From NCBI GenBank assembly GCA_029168955.1, contig JAPDOI010000878.1, positions 124,001 through 188,000 of the forward strand: 64,000 nt of DNA. Reading direction: 5' to 3'. The notes beneath the pieces were generated by a model that was not told the origin of the DNA, made no database searches, and saw only the letters and a list, made by a program, of their open reading frames with translations. Below, piece by piece: positions 47,187-59,110 of the stretch. The position numbers and the translations under genes were made by a program. Numbering within the stretch: position 1 is the stretch's first letter; each line of letters opens with the position of its first letter. Origin of the DNA: Aplectana chamaeleonis. Lineage: Eukaryota; Nematoda; Chromadorea; Rhabditida; Cosmocercidae.

Positions 47187-47838
47187 AGGCAGCATACACG
47201 CTCGCAAGCATAGTCGAGATAATAGCATAGATAGGTCCGCACGGCGCGTACTATGTCGTCAACGACGTTTGAAGCGCTGAAAACTGTCCAGGATGACAAT
47301 ATTTGACAATGTTTGAGCAATCTTGCCTTCCACGCCCGTATTTTCACACCCCTTCGAGTAACAGAATGAGAATCGATACTTGAGAAAACATGTGATAACT
47401 TAGAATGATAGCACTATAAAAAGGGAGTGCAGTAGAGAAAAAACTCGATTTACCTCAATGTAACATGTTTGTGCACTGATAAAATCCTCCATTTCAAGAG
47501 GTCAGCCAAAGCAGAGCGGCATTTTCGAAAGTGGACGAGAGTCAATAGGTTTGCAGACATGTTATACTCAAGTAAACCAAGCTATTTCTCTAGTGCACTC
47601 CCATTTGATAGTGCTATCACTCTCAATTATCACACGTTTTCACAAGTATCGATTCTCATTCTGTTACTCGAAGGGGTGTGAAAATACGGGCGTGAAAGGC
47701 AAGATTGCTCATACATTGTCAAATATTGTCATCCTGGACAGTTTTCAGCGCTTCAAACGTCGTTGACGACATAGTACGGGCCGTGCGGACCTATCTATGC
47801 TGTTATCTCGACTATGCTTGTGAGCGTGTATGATGCAT
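47187..47838. mobile_element. TTAA-type foldback MITE, 652 bp
   Basis: Starts AGGCAGCATACACGCTCGCA after TTAA 47183-47186. The arms of about 230 bp are inverted (CGACGTTTGAAGCGCTGAAA / TTTCAGCGCTTCAAACGTCG; ACACCCCTTCGAGTAACAGA and its inverse). The right end GAGCGTGTATGATGCAT stops at a decayed TTGA, shared with the next element. Confidence 0.9.
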
Positions 47839-47842
47839 TTGA

Positions 47843-48293
47843 AGGCAGCATACGCGCTCGTAAACGTAATTGAGATAACTACGGAATTAGAATGGTATGG
47901 CTCATATTACAACGCCTACGCATTTTGAAGTGTCAAAAACGACCCTCAATGCCGCTACATGAGTTAGAAGTTGGCCCCGCCCTGTATCTTCACGCGCCCT
48001 TTATTTGCTCTTTTCCTGCAATGCAAGGTTGCTGGGTCATCTTCACCGTGGTAGATTGTCTAACAAGGGAACAACACACGTCACTGACGGCGAAGATAAC
48101 CCAGCAACCCTACGTTGGAGGAAAAGAACAAATACAGGGGGCGTGAAAATACGGGCGGGGCCAAATTTGCTACTCCTGTAACGGCATTGTGGGTCGTTTT
48201 TGAAGCTTAAAAATCCGTAGGCGTTGTAATCTGAGCCATACCATTCTATTTCCGTAAATATCTCAATCACGTTTACGAGCGTGTATGCTGCCT
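47843..48293. mobile_element. TTAA-type foldback MITE (copy of 11587-12035)
   Basis: Starts AGGCAGCATACGCGCTCGTA and ends TACGAGCGTGTATGCTGCCT at TTAA 48294-48297. It pairs along its whole length, like 11587-12035 (AAGGTTGCTGGGTCATCTTC / GAAGATAACCCAGCAACCCT). Confidence 0.92.
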
Positions 48294-48449
48294 TTAAGGT
48301 ACATACTGCATGCGGCTGCGCAGTGCTATGTGTGCTAATCTGGAAACCACATCACTCCACTCGAGGCTCACTTTGGCGTCCCCTCTCATAAAGGAAATCC
48401 CACCACCTTCAGTTGAAGTTGGTGTGGGTGTTTTGTTGATGATGGGTAA

Positions 48450-49051
48450 AGGCAGTGTTCACGATAGGTCTTCAAGTTTTCACCGGAAATCGAATATACC
48501 GGGGTTCATGGCAACGATAATGGTAAAAGAATGGCTACAACCTAGCCACAGATAGCCCTATACTGCCCTCAGGGGCCGGATGCATCAACGCGCCGAGCTG
48601 GGGCAGGGCAGGGCAGTCGGCATCTTTGACGATCGCAGTACAAGGGCTGTAGATCATCTAATCAATCGGGCACCAGCAGAGTTTTTCGCTGCTCTAGCTG
48701 CCCCAGTCTCCTAGCTGGGGCAGCAGTGGCATGATTGATTTTGTGATTTACGGAGATCTTCAAGGACGCAAACTGCCCTGCCCATGCCCCAACCTGGCGC
48801 GTTGATGCATCCGCCCCAGAGTGGCATGATAGCCCATACGACACTCAAAGTTCGCTATGCCCTACTCGCCCAAGTCTTTGTTGGCCGTTGAAGGAGTGCG
48901 CGTTGCAAGAATATCACCGTCAGGGCTATGCTGTTTAGAACTATCTATGGCTCGTTTTTAGCACTTCCTTCGTCACTATTATTACTACGGACCCCAGTAC
49001 ACCCGATTTCCAGAGAAAATTCGAGAACCATTTTCATCGTGAACACTACCT
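48450..49051. mobile_element. TTAA-type MITE with a nested palindromic element
   Basis: Starts AGGCAGTGTTCACGATAGG (left flank GTAA) and ends TTCATCGTGAACACTACCT before TTAA 49052-49055. At 48573-48822 it contains an inner element whose ends GGATGCATCAACGCGCC and GGCGCGTTGATGCATCC are exact inverses. Confidence 0.85.
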
Positions 49052-49055
49052 TTAA

Positions 49056-49628
49056 TGGATTATTCCGTTTCCTCACACCTCGTCTTTTGAAAGGCAAAAC
49101 ACAGGACCTGTCTCAATGGGAAGAGCTCTCTCTAATTTTAGGGTAGAGTTCCTAACGCAATGCAAGCGACACACAATCCTCGAAGAGGAGATCCGGGGTT
49201 TACTGCAACCATGTTGACAAAAAAATGTTTAAAAACCCTAGGTAATCTCATTTAACTGACACCAAAGTCGGAACTTTTCTCTCAGTACATATTCTGAGTA
49301 CACTGATAGGCACGCCATGATTCACATTCAGTTCGGATATAACAATTCAGATATTGGCAATCATACTGCTTGAACGGTGATTTAGCTGAGATAGGTGATT
49401 AATCTGCTGACAATGAGCACTATCGGAATGCACAGTCACTGTTTTTGGCACCCACTTGCTCATGGTTCACCTGTTAGAAACGCATTACAAAATTTTTCTC
49501 AAAGCGTATGTTACTATAGGATGCTTTTTAAATGTGGGGACCAGGTTTCAGACTTTTCCGTAAGCATATGTGCGAGTGTGCGTGCCTAATAGAATTCTAT
49601 GGTCTCTTCCTTTCCACGAATCACACTC
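49056..49628. other. unassigned sequence between two MITEs
   Basis: No gene, RNA or repeat was recognised. Confidence 0.4.
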
Positions 49629-49632
49629 TTAA

Positions 49633-50114
49633 AGGCAGTGTCCACGATAAAAACAATGTCTGATTTTTTGGTGGAGATCGGTAGCTGCGGGGCCTAGCGC
49701 AACCCTAACGTTGAAAAAACTAAGAAAAATGAGCTCAGAACGGTCCCCTACGGCCCCAAAGTTGGACACCAGCTCGTCACACCCCAGATGCACTTTCCAC
49801 GTCCACCGACGTGAACAAATGAATGCTCGAGATTGTGAGATGAGCGATGGCTTCCGATCAATAGCCCCGTTCTTCCCTTTATTCCCAACTTCTCTCTTTA
49901 CTCAGGTCAGCTCGCATACATCGGCTGCAATAGACGGAAGTTACAAGCCTCGCACAACTCGTCCACCATGCTTCCCTAGCTCAATTTTTGAAGGACCATA
50001 ACTCCGTTCCTAGAAGGTCTTGTAAGATTCCAAAAACATCATTGGAATCAGCATGGGACCGTCTTCCAGATAAGCAAAAAAGCAGAAAAACGATTTTTAT
50101 CGTGAACACTGCCT
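49633..50114. mobile_element. 482-bp TTAA-type MITE
   Basis: Flanked by TTAA 49629-49632 and 50115-50118. Termini AGGCAGTGTCCACGATAAAA and TTTTATCGTGAACACTGCCT. Interior close to 36565-37052. Confidence 0.93.
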
Positions 50115-50118
50115 TTAA

Positions 50119-50443
50119 ATCGTAGCCAACTACCAACTACAGAGCGTCAAATTGTGTTTCAAGTAAATGGTGGAAGGAAGCCTGAGGGTACTCAATATGT
50201 ACAAAATAAATCACCGCGTTGTCGTCTTCGGTGATTTTTTCTACTTCCCGCATATGTATTAACGTAGAGAAATACTCCAAAAAGGTCGGATTTAAGCAGA
50301 GGTTGTCCATAAACCTATGATAAGGTGTTCTCAACTCGCATATACCAAGCTACGATTTTGAGCTGCGATTCTGAAAATGTCTAGTCCTTATATGTAGAAA
50401 ATGTAGGAAAGCCGATCTTATAGTTATAAGCTAATTATCAACA
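50119..50443. other. unassigned sequence between two MITEs
   Basis: No supportable feature. Confidence 0.4.
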
Positions 50444-50447
50444 TTAA

Positions 50448-50889
50448 AGGCAGGGTTCGCGATAAAAACGACTTTTGAGCTCTCTTCATAAGAATGTAGA
50501 TTTGGCCATCACAAAAGTAAAAGTAAGTGAAAAAACCCGGAAATTCGCGGGAAAACGCTCGAAAACAAAATATAACGGCTAATTACCGGTGTCGGCCGGC
50601 CCCCTAACTAACGCGATTTTCATTAATGCTTGCTTATCCGACATTTATTTTGCGGGTAAAGTAATCAGTAGTCCCCAGAAATGTTCACAAATTACTTTAG
50701 AAGCAAAATAAAAGTTGACAAAACAGGCTTTTACCCCAATCTCGGTAATTGGGGGCGGGAGGACACCAAGCCATAACTTTCTCCTGAGCGTTTTTTCTCC
50801 AATTTTTTACTTATTTTCACTTTTGTGATGGCCAGATCTACCATTCCACGGTGATAGCACAACAACCAATTTTATCGAGAACCCTGCCT
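50448..50889. mobile_element. TTAA-type foldback MITE
   Basis: Flanked by TTAA 50444-50447 and 50890-50893. Termini AGGCAGGGTTCGCGATAAAA and TTTTATCGAGAACCCTGCCT. The arms pair (GTAGATTTGGCCATCACAAA / TTTGTGATGGCCAGATCTAC). The RTE element inserted at its right edge. Confidence 0.92.
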
Positions 50890-50891
50890 TT

Positions 50892-50908
50892 AAGGTTGTC
50901 TATAGATC
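50892..50908. repeat. target-site duplication, left copy (RTE)
   Basis: AAGGTTGTCTATAGATC, repeated at 53828-53844. The first bases are ambiguous because the element tail is (GAA)n, so the true length is 14-17 bp. Confidence 0.9.
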
Positions 50909-53827
50909 GGTGGCGAAGTCCGTTCCTCCATGTGGTACCACTGGAAACTCCCTGTGTAAAAGCAGGGTAAGCAGAATACGGACACTTACGATTCCGACGC
51001 CAGACTCCAGTGACAAGCCGGTCGATGACAACAAAACCCGGGACACTCCCGGGGTCACAACACCATGAACTTGGCTTTCGGGAACCAAACTATAGCTAGG
51101 GCGTCCCGCAAAAGCGACGCGCGACGGAGCCCGACCAACGCGCCAAATATGCGAGGGTTACCTACGAATTCTAGACGGCGTAGATTAAAGAAGCTAGTCC
51201 TCAGTGCAAGAGGCGATTCTCGCAAGAAACACTAACCTTCCACCCGAATAGCGACTCTAAATGTGAAATCGATGACTGGACGAGCGGCAGGAGTCGCAGC
51301 TGCACTCAAAGAGAGACGAATCGATGTGTGGGCCGTGCAAGAAACAAGATGGGCTGGTGCGAAGTCAAAAGACATTGGTGCTGGTTACAAGCTGATCTTC
51401 AATGGCAGTCCACGAAAGACAAACGGAGTTGGAGTTATCGTTTCTGGGCGCTATCGTGATTATGTGGCTGAAGTCTTACGGTACGATGACCGTCTCATGA
51501 GAATCATTTTTGTCATCAATTCTCGCAAGATGCATTTCTTCAGCGCATATGCTCCACAGAGCGGCTGCTCGTCACGAACGAAAGATGAGTTTTAGGCACT
51601 CCATGGTAGTGAAACCGCTGCCGTTCCGGTAGAAGATTGTCTTGTTATAGCTGGCGACTTGAACGGATACGTACGACAGGCGAGCAACGGACATCCCAGT
51701 CATGGTGGGTTCGGCTATGGACGAAGAAATGAAGATGGCTAGCGGATTCTCGACTACGCTGGTAGTCACGACCTCATACTGCTGAATACATCGTATACAT
51801 AGAAAGCGGTGCTCTCAGCTAGCAACGTATCCCAGTGGAACCGTTTTGTCGCAAATCGATTACTTCCTTGTGAGGAGCAAAGACCGCACCTTAGCTACTG
51901 ATGCGAAAGTGATTCCTTTGGCTGATGCCAAAGTGAAAATGGAGCATAGTTAAAGCTGCTCGCACCGTTCTTGGAACGACAAAACCTGGACGGAGATACA
52001 TCGAGAAGGAAGCGTTGTTATGGACTGATGAAGTAAAGGCGTGTGTACGAAGCAAGAAGGCTCTTTACCACGCTTTTCTCAGAGACAAAAGCTCTTTACC
52101 ACGCTTTTCTCAGAGATGAAACCCCGGCCAACTGGAAAGAGTATCAAGTCGAGAAAAGTGCGCTAAGAAGGCGGTAGCGAGAACGAGAGGTCAACGATAC
52201 GAAGCTTTATATCGCAAGCTTGACACAAGAGAGGGCGAGCGCGATCTGTACCGGCTCGTCAGGTCACGAAACCGAAAGACGGAGGATATAGAGAAGTTTG
52301 TTGGGATAAACGATGGACATTGTCGGCTGATATCGAATGCTGAGCAGGCGAAGGAAAGGTGGCGGCAGTACTTCGAAGCGGTTTTGACAGAAGAGTTTCC
52401 GTATCCCCCGTTACCTCATGCTCTTCCCGTTTATGGGGCGGTGTCGCCTATCACAGCAAGCGAAGTAGCAGAGACTTTGAAAGCGATGAAGAATGGCAAA
52501 GCTACCGGACCAGATGATATTGCCGCGGAGTTATAGAAGAGTCGAAGTTGGAACCCAACTGCCTGGCTTGCATTGCTATTCAACCGCATTGTGACTGAGA
52601 GCAGGGTTCCCTCAGACTGAAAGTCAAGCACCACAGTCCCGGTTTTCGAGAAGAAAGGGAGTCCTGCTGACTGTAGCAACTACCGGCCCATCCGACTTCT
52701 TAGCCACACATTGAAAATTTCCTAGAGGATTGTGGATAGAAGAATACGTGATGTCGTTTAGCTGAGCGTAAATCAGTGTGGTTTTGTCAGGAACTACGGC
52801 ACCGTCGACGCTATCCATGCGAGCAGACTTCTTGTGGAAAAGCATCGTGAAAAAGAGAAGCTGTCCACCTCGCCTTTCTTGATCTTGAGAAAGCGTTCGA
52901 CAGAGTCCCTCACGAAGTAATATGGTATGCTCTGCGTAGCCGAGATGTGCCCGAAGAACTGATCGATTGGGTGAAGCTTTTGTACGTGGACACCTCAAGT
53001 TGCATACGATCCGCGGCAGAAACATCAAGGCCTTTTCGAATCACTGTTGGAGTTCATCAAGGCCCCATCCTCTCCCCTCTGCTCTTCATCATCGTCATGG
53101 ATGTCATCACACGAGATTTGCAGCTTTCAGCACCTTGGACACTGTTGTACTCAATAAGAAGAAAACCGAATACATGACAAATGCGAGTTGTGACGATTCC
53201 ATCCAAGTCGAAAACAGAGTCTTGCCAAAAGCGCATACGTTCCGATATCTTGGACCAACGCTTAGCGATGGTGGGACGCTGACGGCTGAAGTTGACGCAC
53301 GCATCAATGCCGCTTGGTTGAAGTGGCGTACCGCGAGTGTAGTGCTCTGTGATAAAAAGGTTTGCGATAGGCTCAAGTCAAAGATTTATCGTTCGGATGT
53401 GAGGCCCGTCGCACTGTATGGCACAGAGTTTCGTCCAATGACAAAGGAAGCAGAAAAACGGCTCGGCGTGATGGAAACGAAGATGCTCAGGTGGAGTGGT
53501 GGATTGACCCGATTGGACCGAGTTCGGAATGAAGATGTGCGTGAAATATTCGGTGCCAATTTCGGACAAACTTCGCGAAAATCGCCTAAGATGGTATGGG
53601 CACGTTCTGCGAGCTGGAGAACACTTGATAGCGAAAGCGGGTATGCAGCTTAAAGTGACGGGCAAGCGACGAAGAGGGCGACCTAAGCAGAGATGGCTGG
53701 ATGTCTTGCACAACAATATGAAAATTGCAGGCCTCCATCCGTACAACGCGAATGACAAGGTCAAATGGCGGCAACGTTCGAGAAAAGCGGACCCTGCTAA
53801 AATGCGGGACAAACGCTGAAGAAGAAG
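50909..53827 (+). pseudogene. nearly full-length RTE-type retrotransposon, inactivated
   Basis: Endonuclease domain: 51263-51592 reads AALKERRIDVWAVQETRWAG (QETRW motif), NGVGVIVSGRY and FFSAYAPQSG, then stops at TAG. It resumes with LVIAGDLNGYV (51640) and further stops. The reverse transcriptase follows: NGKATGPDDI (52495), SNYRPIRLLSHTLK (52675), HQGPILSPLLF (53060), then HTFRYLGPTLSDGGTLTAEV and the thumb to about 53816 (RRRGRPKQRWLDVL). Several frameshifts and stops occur, and the YADD catalytic box is gone: coding jumps from PWTLLY straight into the NKKKTEY region at 53150. A 26-bp segment is tandemly duplicated at 52060 and 52091. The 3' tail is (GAA)n. The size of about 2.9 kb and one-ORF order EN-RT fit RTE elements. 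Confidence 0.9.
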
Positions 53828-53844
53828 AAGGTTGTCTATAGATC
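53828..53844. repeat. target-site duplication, right copy (RTE)
   Basis: AAGGTTGTCTATAGATC, identical to 50892-50908. Confidence 0.9.
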
Positions 53845-54146
53845 TAGTTGAAGTTCTCGGAGCTACCATTCAAAGAAACAAAAGGGGGAAAGCTTAGAGT
53901 CTATCACATATATTTCAATTGCGAGGTCACAAGCTATCCTCTACGAAACGTCGTGATTCACATCATTTGAGGCGCGAGCGGCGCGCGCATTGCCTCAGCC
54001 TCCGTCTGTCCTCTGCTCTCTCACTGTCTCTAACCCCCGCTCCGCTCCAGCACGCTTAGGAACCATGTGAATTTCGCCGTTTTATAGCCTGTACATAGCT
54101 AAAATTTCCACCTGTCGTAGCTTGAAAGAGATCCACCGAATCTTAA

Positions 54147-54589
54147 AGGCAGTGTTCACGATAAATTTCACTTCTGATGTCTCCACGGTTTACGGAAGGT
54201 CTGGCGCCCTATATAGCAAGGCATGCTTAAAAAGGACACGAAAGACGCGTTTTTGAGCAGAATGAGGCCCTCTCTTGTTTACGTTGATTTTTGAGCGTGG
54301 AGGAATTGACCGCTAGAAGGATGATACCTATCAGTGCAATGAAGCGATCAGCTCACTTATCAGCACTTCCTTCACTTGATCATTCCTACAATCCGAGTCT
54401 TCATTTGTTCCTTTCTAGGGGCGGATCTGGGGCCCGGGGCGTGTCTAGGGCACCAAAACGCTTGTTTGCAGCCGTTATTTTGCCACTCTTGGCTCGTTTT
54501 CTAACGTTCTTTCGACACTGGGAGCCTAGGATCCTTCTCCCCTATCATTTTACTGTGGAAGGTCAACAAGGTCATCGTGAACACTGCCT
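54147..54589. mobile_element. 443-bp TTAA-type MITE (copy of 9715-10160)
   Basis: Flanked by TTAA 54143-54146 and 54590-54593. Termini AGGCAGTGTTCACGATAAAT and GTCATCGTGAACACTGCCT. Reverse complement of 9715-10160. Confidence 0.93.
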
Positions 54590-55089
54590 TTAAGTGAAAA
54601 TTCGAATCTACTACTGAACGTGTCTCTGGATGCCTTTAAGTTTTTCTAATTGTAAGAGACATCTGAATTTCTTACTGTCTTAATGGTTCTTTCGCCTACA
54701 TGCTTAATTCATGCGTTTCTCAATGTTCTTCTTTGTGTTGAATGCCTTTTGTTGATTCTTGGGCGCCGGTCATTGTTGGCTGTTCGGCCAGCCCGATCGA
54801 TAAGTATGAACGACTTGGATGAGAGAGGATGAAAAAGCAACATGGATTGATGAGCGGCGAACCATGGGCTACAGTAGGGTAGAGTTTGCAGAGAAAATGG
54901 AACGCAATCTTAGAGACAAACCCAAGTGTAGCACATGGTTTGCGTTCATTAATCCCAGCCCAGGTGTGGCCGATCCGACTGACATGCACATGAGATATGA
55001 TATGAACGAAATTCACGATTTAATTTTATATATTTCATACATATTGACAACGTCGGCCGAAGACCGCCGCAGTAAACCCATCCTGTATG

Positions 55090-55440
55090 ACACCTGCCAG
55101 TTGTGAGCTCTCAATTCCTCCGAATAAGTTAGATAGGGAGGAAGCTGCTGTGGCACGCCCACTGCGAGAAACCACTTTGCCATGCTCATTTTTCGATCTT
55201 TCAAGATCAGTGGAAGCTAGATACGCGATGGGTTTCAACTAAATCCTCGTTCTTCCCTTCCACCCCGCTCTCTCCCTTCACTCAGATTCGCTCCCATGCA
55301 TGGGTTGCCAATGACGGACAATCCAGACCTCGAACAACTCGTCAACAACTTTCGCCACTCCACTTTACGCGATTTTTGAAGGGTCATCACTCCGCTCTCA
55401 GACGCTTTGAGCAAATCAAAAGTCAGCATTGCGATCAGCA
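55090..55440. mobile_element. partial TTAA-type MITE without recognisable ends
   Basis: Shares GAGCTCTCAATTCCTCCGAA, GAAGCTGCTGTGGCACGCCC-like and CTCCCTTCACTCAGATTCGC blocks with 4552-5040 and 36565-37052. The termini have been lost. Confidence 0.55.
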
Positions 55441-56416
55441 AGTGACGCTTCCCAAATTGAGTAGGAAATCAAAAAGTCACTTCTTGGGTTTTCTAAGACT
55501 AGATGCAAAATACCGTGCGGTACCCAATCAATTAACACATAGGAGACCGCGTGTCCACAATGCTCACCCTTGCCATGAACTCGATTTTTTGTCGTTTCTT
55601 CGAAAAAAAAAGATTCCTTTGCTGGAAGACACGTATTATGTCCGCTATATGTCCGCTTAGTAACAAATGAACTTTCCCGTCCCTATAAGTTAGTTCATGC
55701 TCAGGGAATTCTCGGCCCAGGGCCGCCTGACAGTTTGGCTCGTTCTTGCAATTTGCGGGTCGACTTCTATAGCTCTACGGGCCACTGCTTCTGCTTTCCG
55801 GGCAACTGCTCCTGCTGTCTGGGCTTCTCCGGTTCGCCCGAACATCAGCAGGAGCGGCCCGGAGATTGTGAGAACGACCCGAACTGTAGGGTCGCTCGGA
55901 GCCGAGAGTCGCCTGAGTATAGGCCAACTCGAAGGGGTTTACCTTATTACTTCTCATGACGTCGGAATCGGCAATCGACACTTCCCTTGGTTGGCAAAAG
56001 GGTGGAGGCCCTCCACAAGCACGGTATTCTTTTCCCGTATTTATGGAAGCTACCTATGTACAGGCTATAAAACGGCGAAATTCACTTGGTTCCTACGCGT
56101 GCTGATGCGGAGCGGAGGTTAGAGGCAGTAAGAGAGCGTAAAGCAGACGGAGGTCGTGGCGACGAGCGCGCCGCTCGCGCCTCGAATGATGTGAATTACG
56201 ACGTTTTATAGAGGGTACAAGCGATGAGCGCAGAATTCGCGAACGTCATCCTAGCACTCCTGCAGGAGCCACCTAGGTTTGGCCCGAACTCTAACTAAAA
56301 CTGTCAAACTCTACCTGAAGAGCCATCAGGTACAGCGTCAGTGTAGTAAAAGAGGTGATGTGGAAGACCCTACGAGTAAAAAAAATCACATTACCGTTCG
56401 ACTTTGATTCACTTAA

Positions 56417-56660
56417 AGGCAGCGGACACGCTCGAAAAAATTGTTGAGATGACTACGTTTCTGGGTTCATATGGCCCCCAGGCTACCTCAACCATTTTTT
56501 CGCTAATATTCGCTGTTTTAACCGCGCGCAGTGAAACTCGTCAAATTTCACCAGATAACGAAAACAACTCTTATTCATCTATTTGCATACAGCTTTGGTT
56601 GGTTCTTTCGTTAGTTCCGCATACTACCATTTTCAAACCTTCGAGTTACCGTATTTCCTC
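56417..56660. mobile_element. one-ended TTAA-type element
   Basis: Begins AGGCAGCGGACACGCTCG after TTAA 56413-56416, like the element at 12040. No right terminus was found. Confidence 0.5.
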
Positions 56661-56662
56661 TC

Positions 56663-56825
56663 TTAGAAGTACATGTACTTCTAATACTTAGGCCCCTATT
56701 TTATATGTACTTCTAATAGAGGTGTACTTCAAATAGAGGCTGTACTTCTAATTCTCAGCCCTTTCTTTTTGGTGTACTTCTATTAGAGGTGTCCTTCTAA
56801 TAGAGGGTGTACTTCTATTATTCGG
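56663..56825. repeat. short degenerate tandem repeat, TGTACTTCTAATAGAGG
   Basis: The word (G)TGTACTTCTA(A/T)TA(G)AGG is repeated about eight times with spacers of 1-20 bp. Confidence 0.85.
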
Positions 56826-56829
56826 CACA

Positions 56830-57497
56830 ATTTTTTGAATTCCCGATGGTAGACTGTTCGCATTTCTGACAGAGATTTCCAGTATAACACCGAAAATTTG
56901 TCTGTATGGAACATTCAGACCGCAACCACGAAACACTTAGCCGCTCAGCCACTTAGGTTCAATCTAATTGAGGCTGCCCACTCACTGATATCATATTTTC
57001 AAAACCATTATTCACACCCTACCCAAGTTAATTTCTCCGGAAAAATATGTAAGTTCGGTATCGTTTTCGTTGACACGTGCTTTACGAGGAAGAGAGAGAC
57101 AAGTAGAGATCTACTCGTTAGGCTTGAAAACAAGAGAACTGGGCCCGTAGTAAACCCCAGTCCGGCTGATTAAATCATCCGGACTGTTGCGAAGGCAGCC
57201 GGGTGCCAACGTGCTCACCCGCACGTTGAAGGATAGCAGGCAAGGGCATCGGCGCAATACCTGGCGGGGTCCTAAAACCAGATGGAAGTCAGATGGACTC
57301 GTGAAATCATCCGGAATCTAGCGTGCTACGAAATAGCACTGCTATTGAAGAGTATTTTCAGCCCAAGTCGTAAGTTACACATAGCAACTTACGACTTGAG
57401 ATGAAATCTGTGAGACGCAAAATTGCGTAAAGTCTTTGTGCAAGTTCGCGTCAATCAATGCCAGCTCAATTTTGGCTGTTGCCGATTCGACAGTTGA
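56830..57497. other. unassigned sequence, GC-rich around 57150-57280
   Basis: CACCCGCACGTTGAAGG, GGGGTCCTAAAACCAGATGG and a palindrome AGTCGTAAGTTA / TAACTTACGACT (57367-57401) are seen. The GC-rich part could be the 5' leader of a retrotransposon, but I cannot show it. Confidence 0.35.
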
Positions 57498-58619
57498 CAC
57501 AACTGAAACAAGCGTCGAATAATGTGTGCCGTCTGTAACCACACACAATACACGGCACTTACGCCTAAATTTCTAAGTTGTCCCCGCTTGAGCAAAATGT
57601 TTTCTATAGAACAACTTTTTTGAACTGTTCATTTTTGGTGCATTTCCGTACACTGGCTGATTCTGGACATGATTTCTTCGTGTGAGGAGAAAAAACAAAG
57701 ACTGCAAAGCGAATTCCTTACATGGTTGTTGAAATGCGCTCTGATACCTACCTTTTTTGAATGTGAAATCAAATAATTAACCAAATTTCAAGGCGCGATT
57801 TCCGTTTGACTTTTAATACCTGAATTCTACTCAAAGTTTTGCAATTTATCTCGAAGTAAGTCACTAATATAGTAGAACTTCGTGGTTTTTCCACATTAAA
57901 ATCTAAAAATTGTTAGGAAAAATGACTTTTTTTATTTATTTTGAATAATTTTTTCGCTGTCAAAATGTTTCAGAAGAAACACAGAGGATAGCAAATTGCA
58001 TATGAATGTTCTAAATACGAGAAAACGTCAAGAAATCCACTTATAACAACACTTAAACGCCAGCCCCATTTGGACACGAGGGACATTGGATGGCTACCGT
58101 AACCCAAAATCTTCCACTGAGTTCAATTTTGAAATTTTATACATTCAGTAGATCGCATTTTTGATGCTGATTCCGAATTTGGCTTCCATTTTCCGATTGA
58201 ACCACTTTGAAGCGAGTTATTCAAAAACGACACCAAACGGCGCGCTCCGGCGCTCTAGCGCGCCCAATGACCAAAAGATACGGGCGGTATTGTATAGTGG
58301 TCGATTGGAAGGAATACCTACACCGTTTCAAGCGGGGATGGGTATTCATGTAGTGGAATGGTTTCAGATGATCGTTTTATGTGGGGTCTCACTATGGAAC
58401 TCTCTGTATGCTGTAGGTTACTATTAGCCATTCTAACCATTCCACATGAAATGTAGTTTTCTAGAACAGTAGTTGGACGTTGAGTCGGAATATGCCTTTT
58501 GCAGTTGCCTAGAATCACTCTGGAAAAAGTTATGGGCGTTTTTCAAAGCCTTGCGGCAAGGTAATAGTACCACCCATCGGGCAATTTTCTGAGTGTTTTG
58601 AAAAAATGTTTCTGATTTC

Positions 58620-59110
58620 ACTCAAAACCTGTATGTAGGGGTGATCTAGGGTGCTGAACACGAATCTGGAGTCCGTTAGTCGAAATTCTGAAGTTTGCTG
58701 TGATTTACGGTAGGATCCATGCCATTTGGTGGGCTAAACCTACTTAGTAATTCGAAAATCGACAATTGAACATTTAATTCGTATTCACCACCACGACTCT
58801 CCCCCGCACTCGAATTTTGAGTCAAGTTTGAGACTTTGACCAATCTACCGTATACCCACCGTAATCTGTCAAAAATCGATAAACTGATCTCAGATTCGTG
58901 TTCAGCACTCGAAATAACCCCCTGATGAACAATTTGGGCCATGTCTATCTTAGCATACCGGAAATCGTCAAAAGTCGCGTTTTGATTCATGATCAGCATA
59001 GCAAATAACCCCCTTGGAGAAGTTTTGAACCAAATCTGAACTAATGTTCTTGAACGCTCTCAGAACCTTCTAATTGTTATAAGTAACAATTCGTACAGGT
59101 TCAAAACTAT
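58620..59110. repeat. dispersed repeat family R1, copy 2
   Basis: Colinear with 1430-1990: CTACCGTATACCCACCGTAA, AAAAATCGATA, CAGATTCGTGTTCAGCA, AAGTTTTGAACCAAATCTGA. Confidence 0.65.

Larger units (their letters stand above)
53932..56214. repeat. 2.3-kb inverted-repeat element with nested MITEs
   Basis: Arms 53932-54100 and 56050-56214 are inverse copies (TTCACATCATTTGAGGCGCG / CGCGCCTCGAATGATGTGAA; TTTCGCCGTTTTATAGCCTG and its inverse). Between them lie the TTAA MITE 54147-54589 and a partial MITE at 55090-55440. The remainder (54594-55089, 55441-56049) shows no recognisable gene. An open frame at 54819-55106 is not recognised. Confidence 0.8.

Noticed and set aside
54819..55106. 95-codon charged open frame.
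   Set aside because: No family resemblance, no splice context, and it lies inside the 53932-56214 inverted-repeat element.
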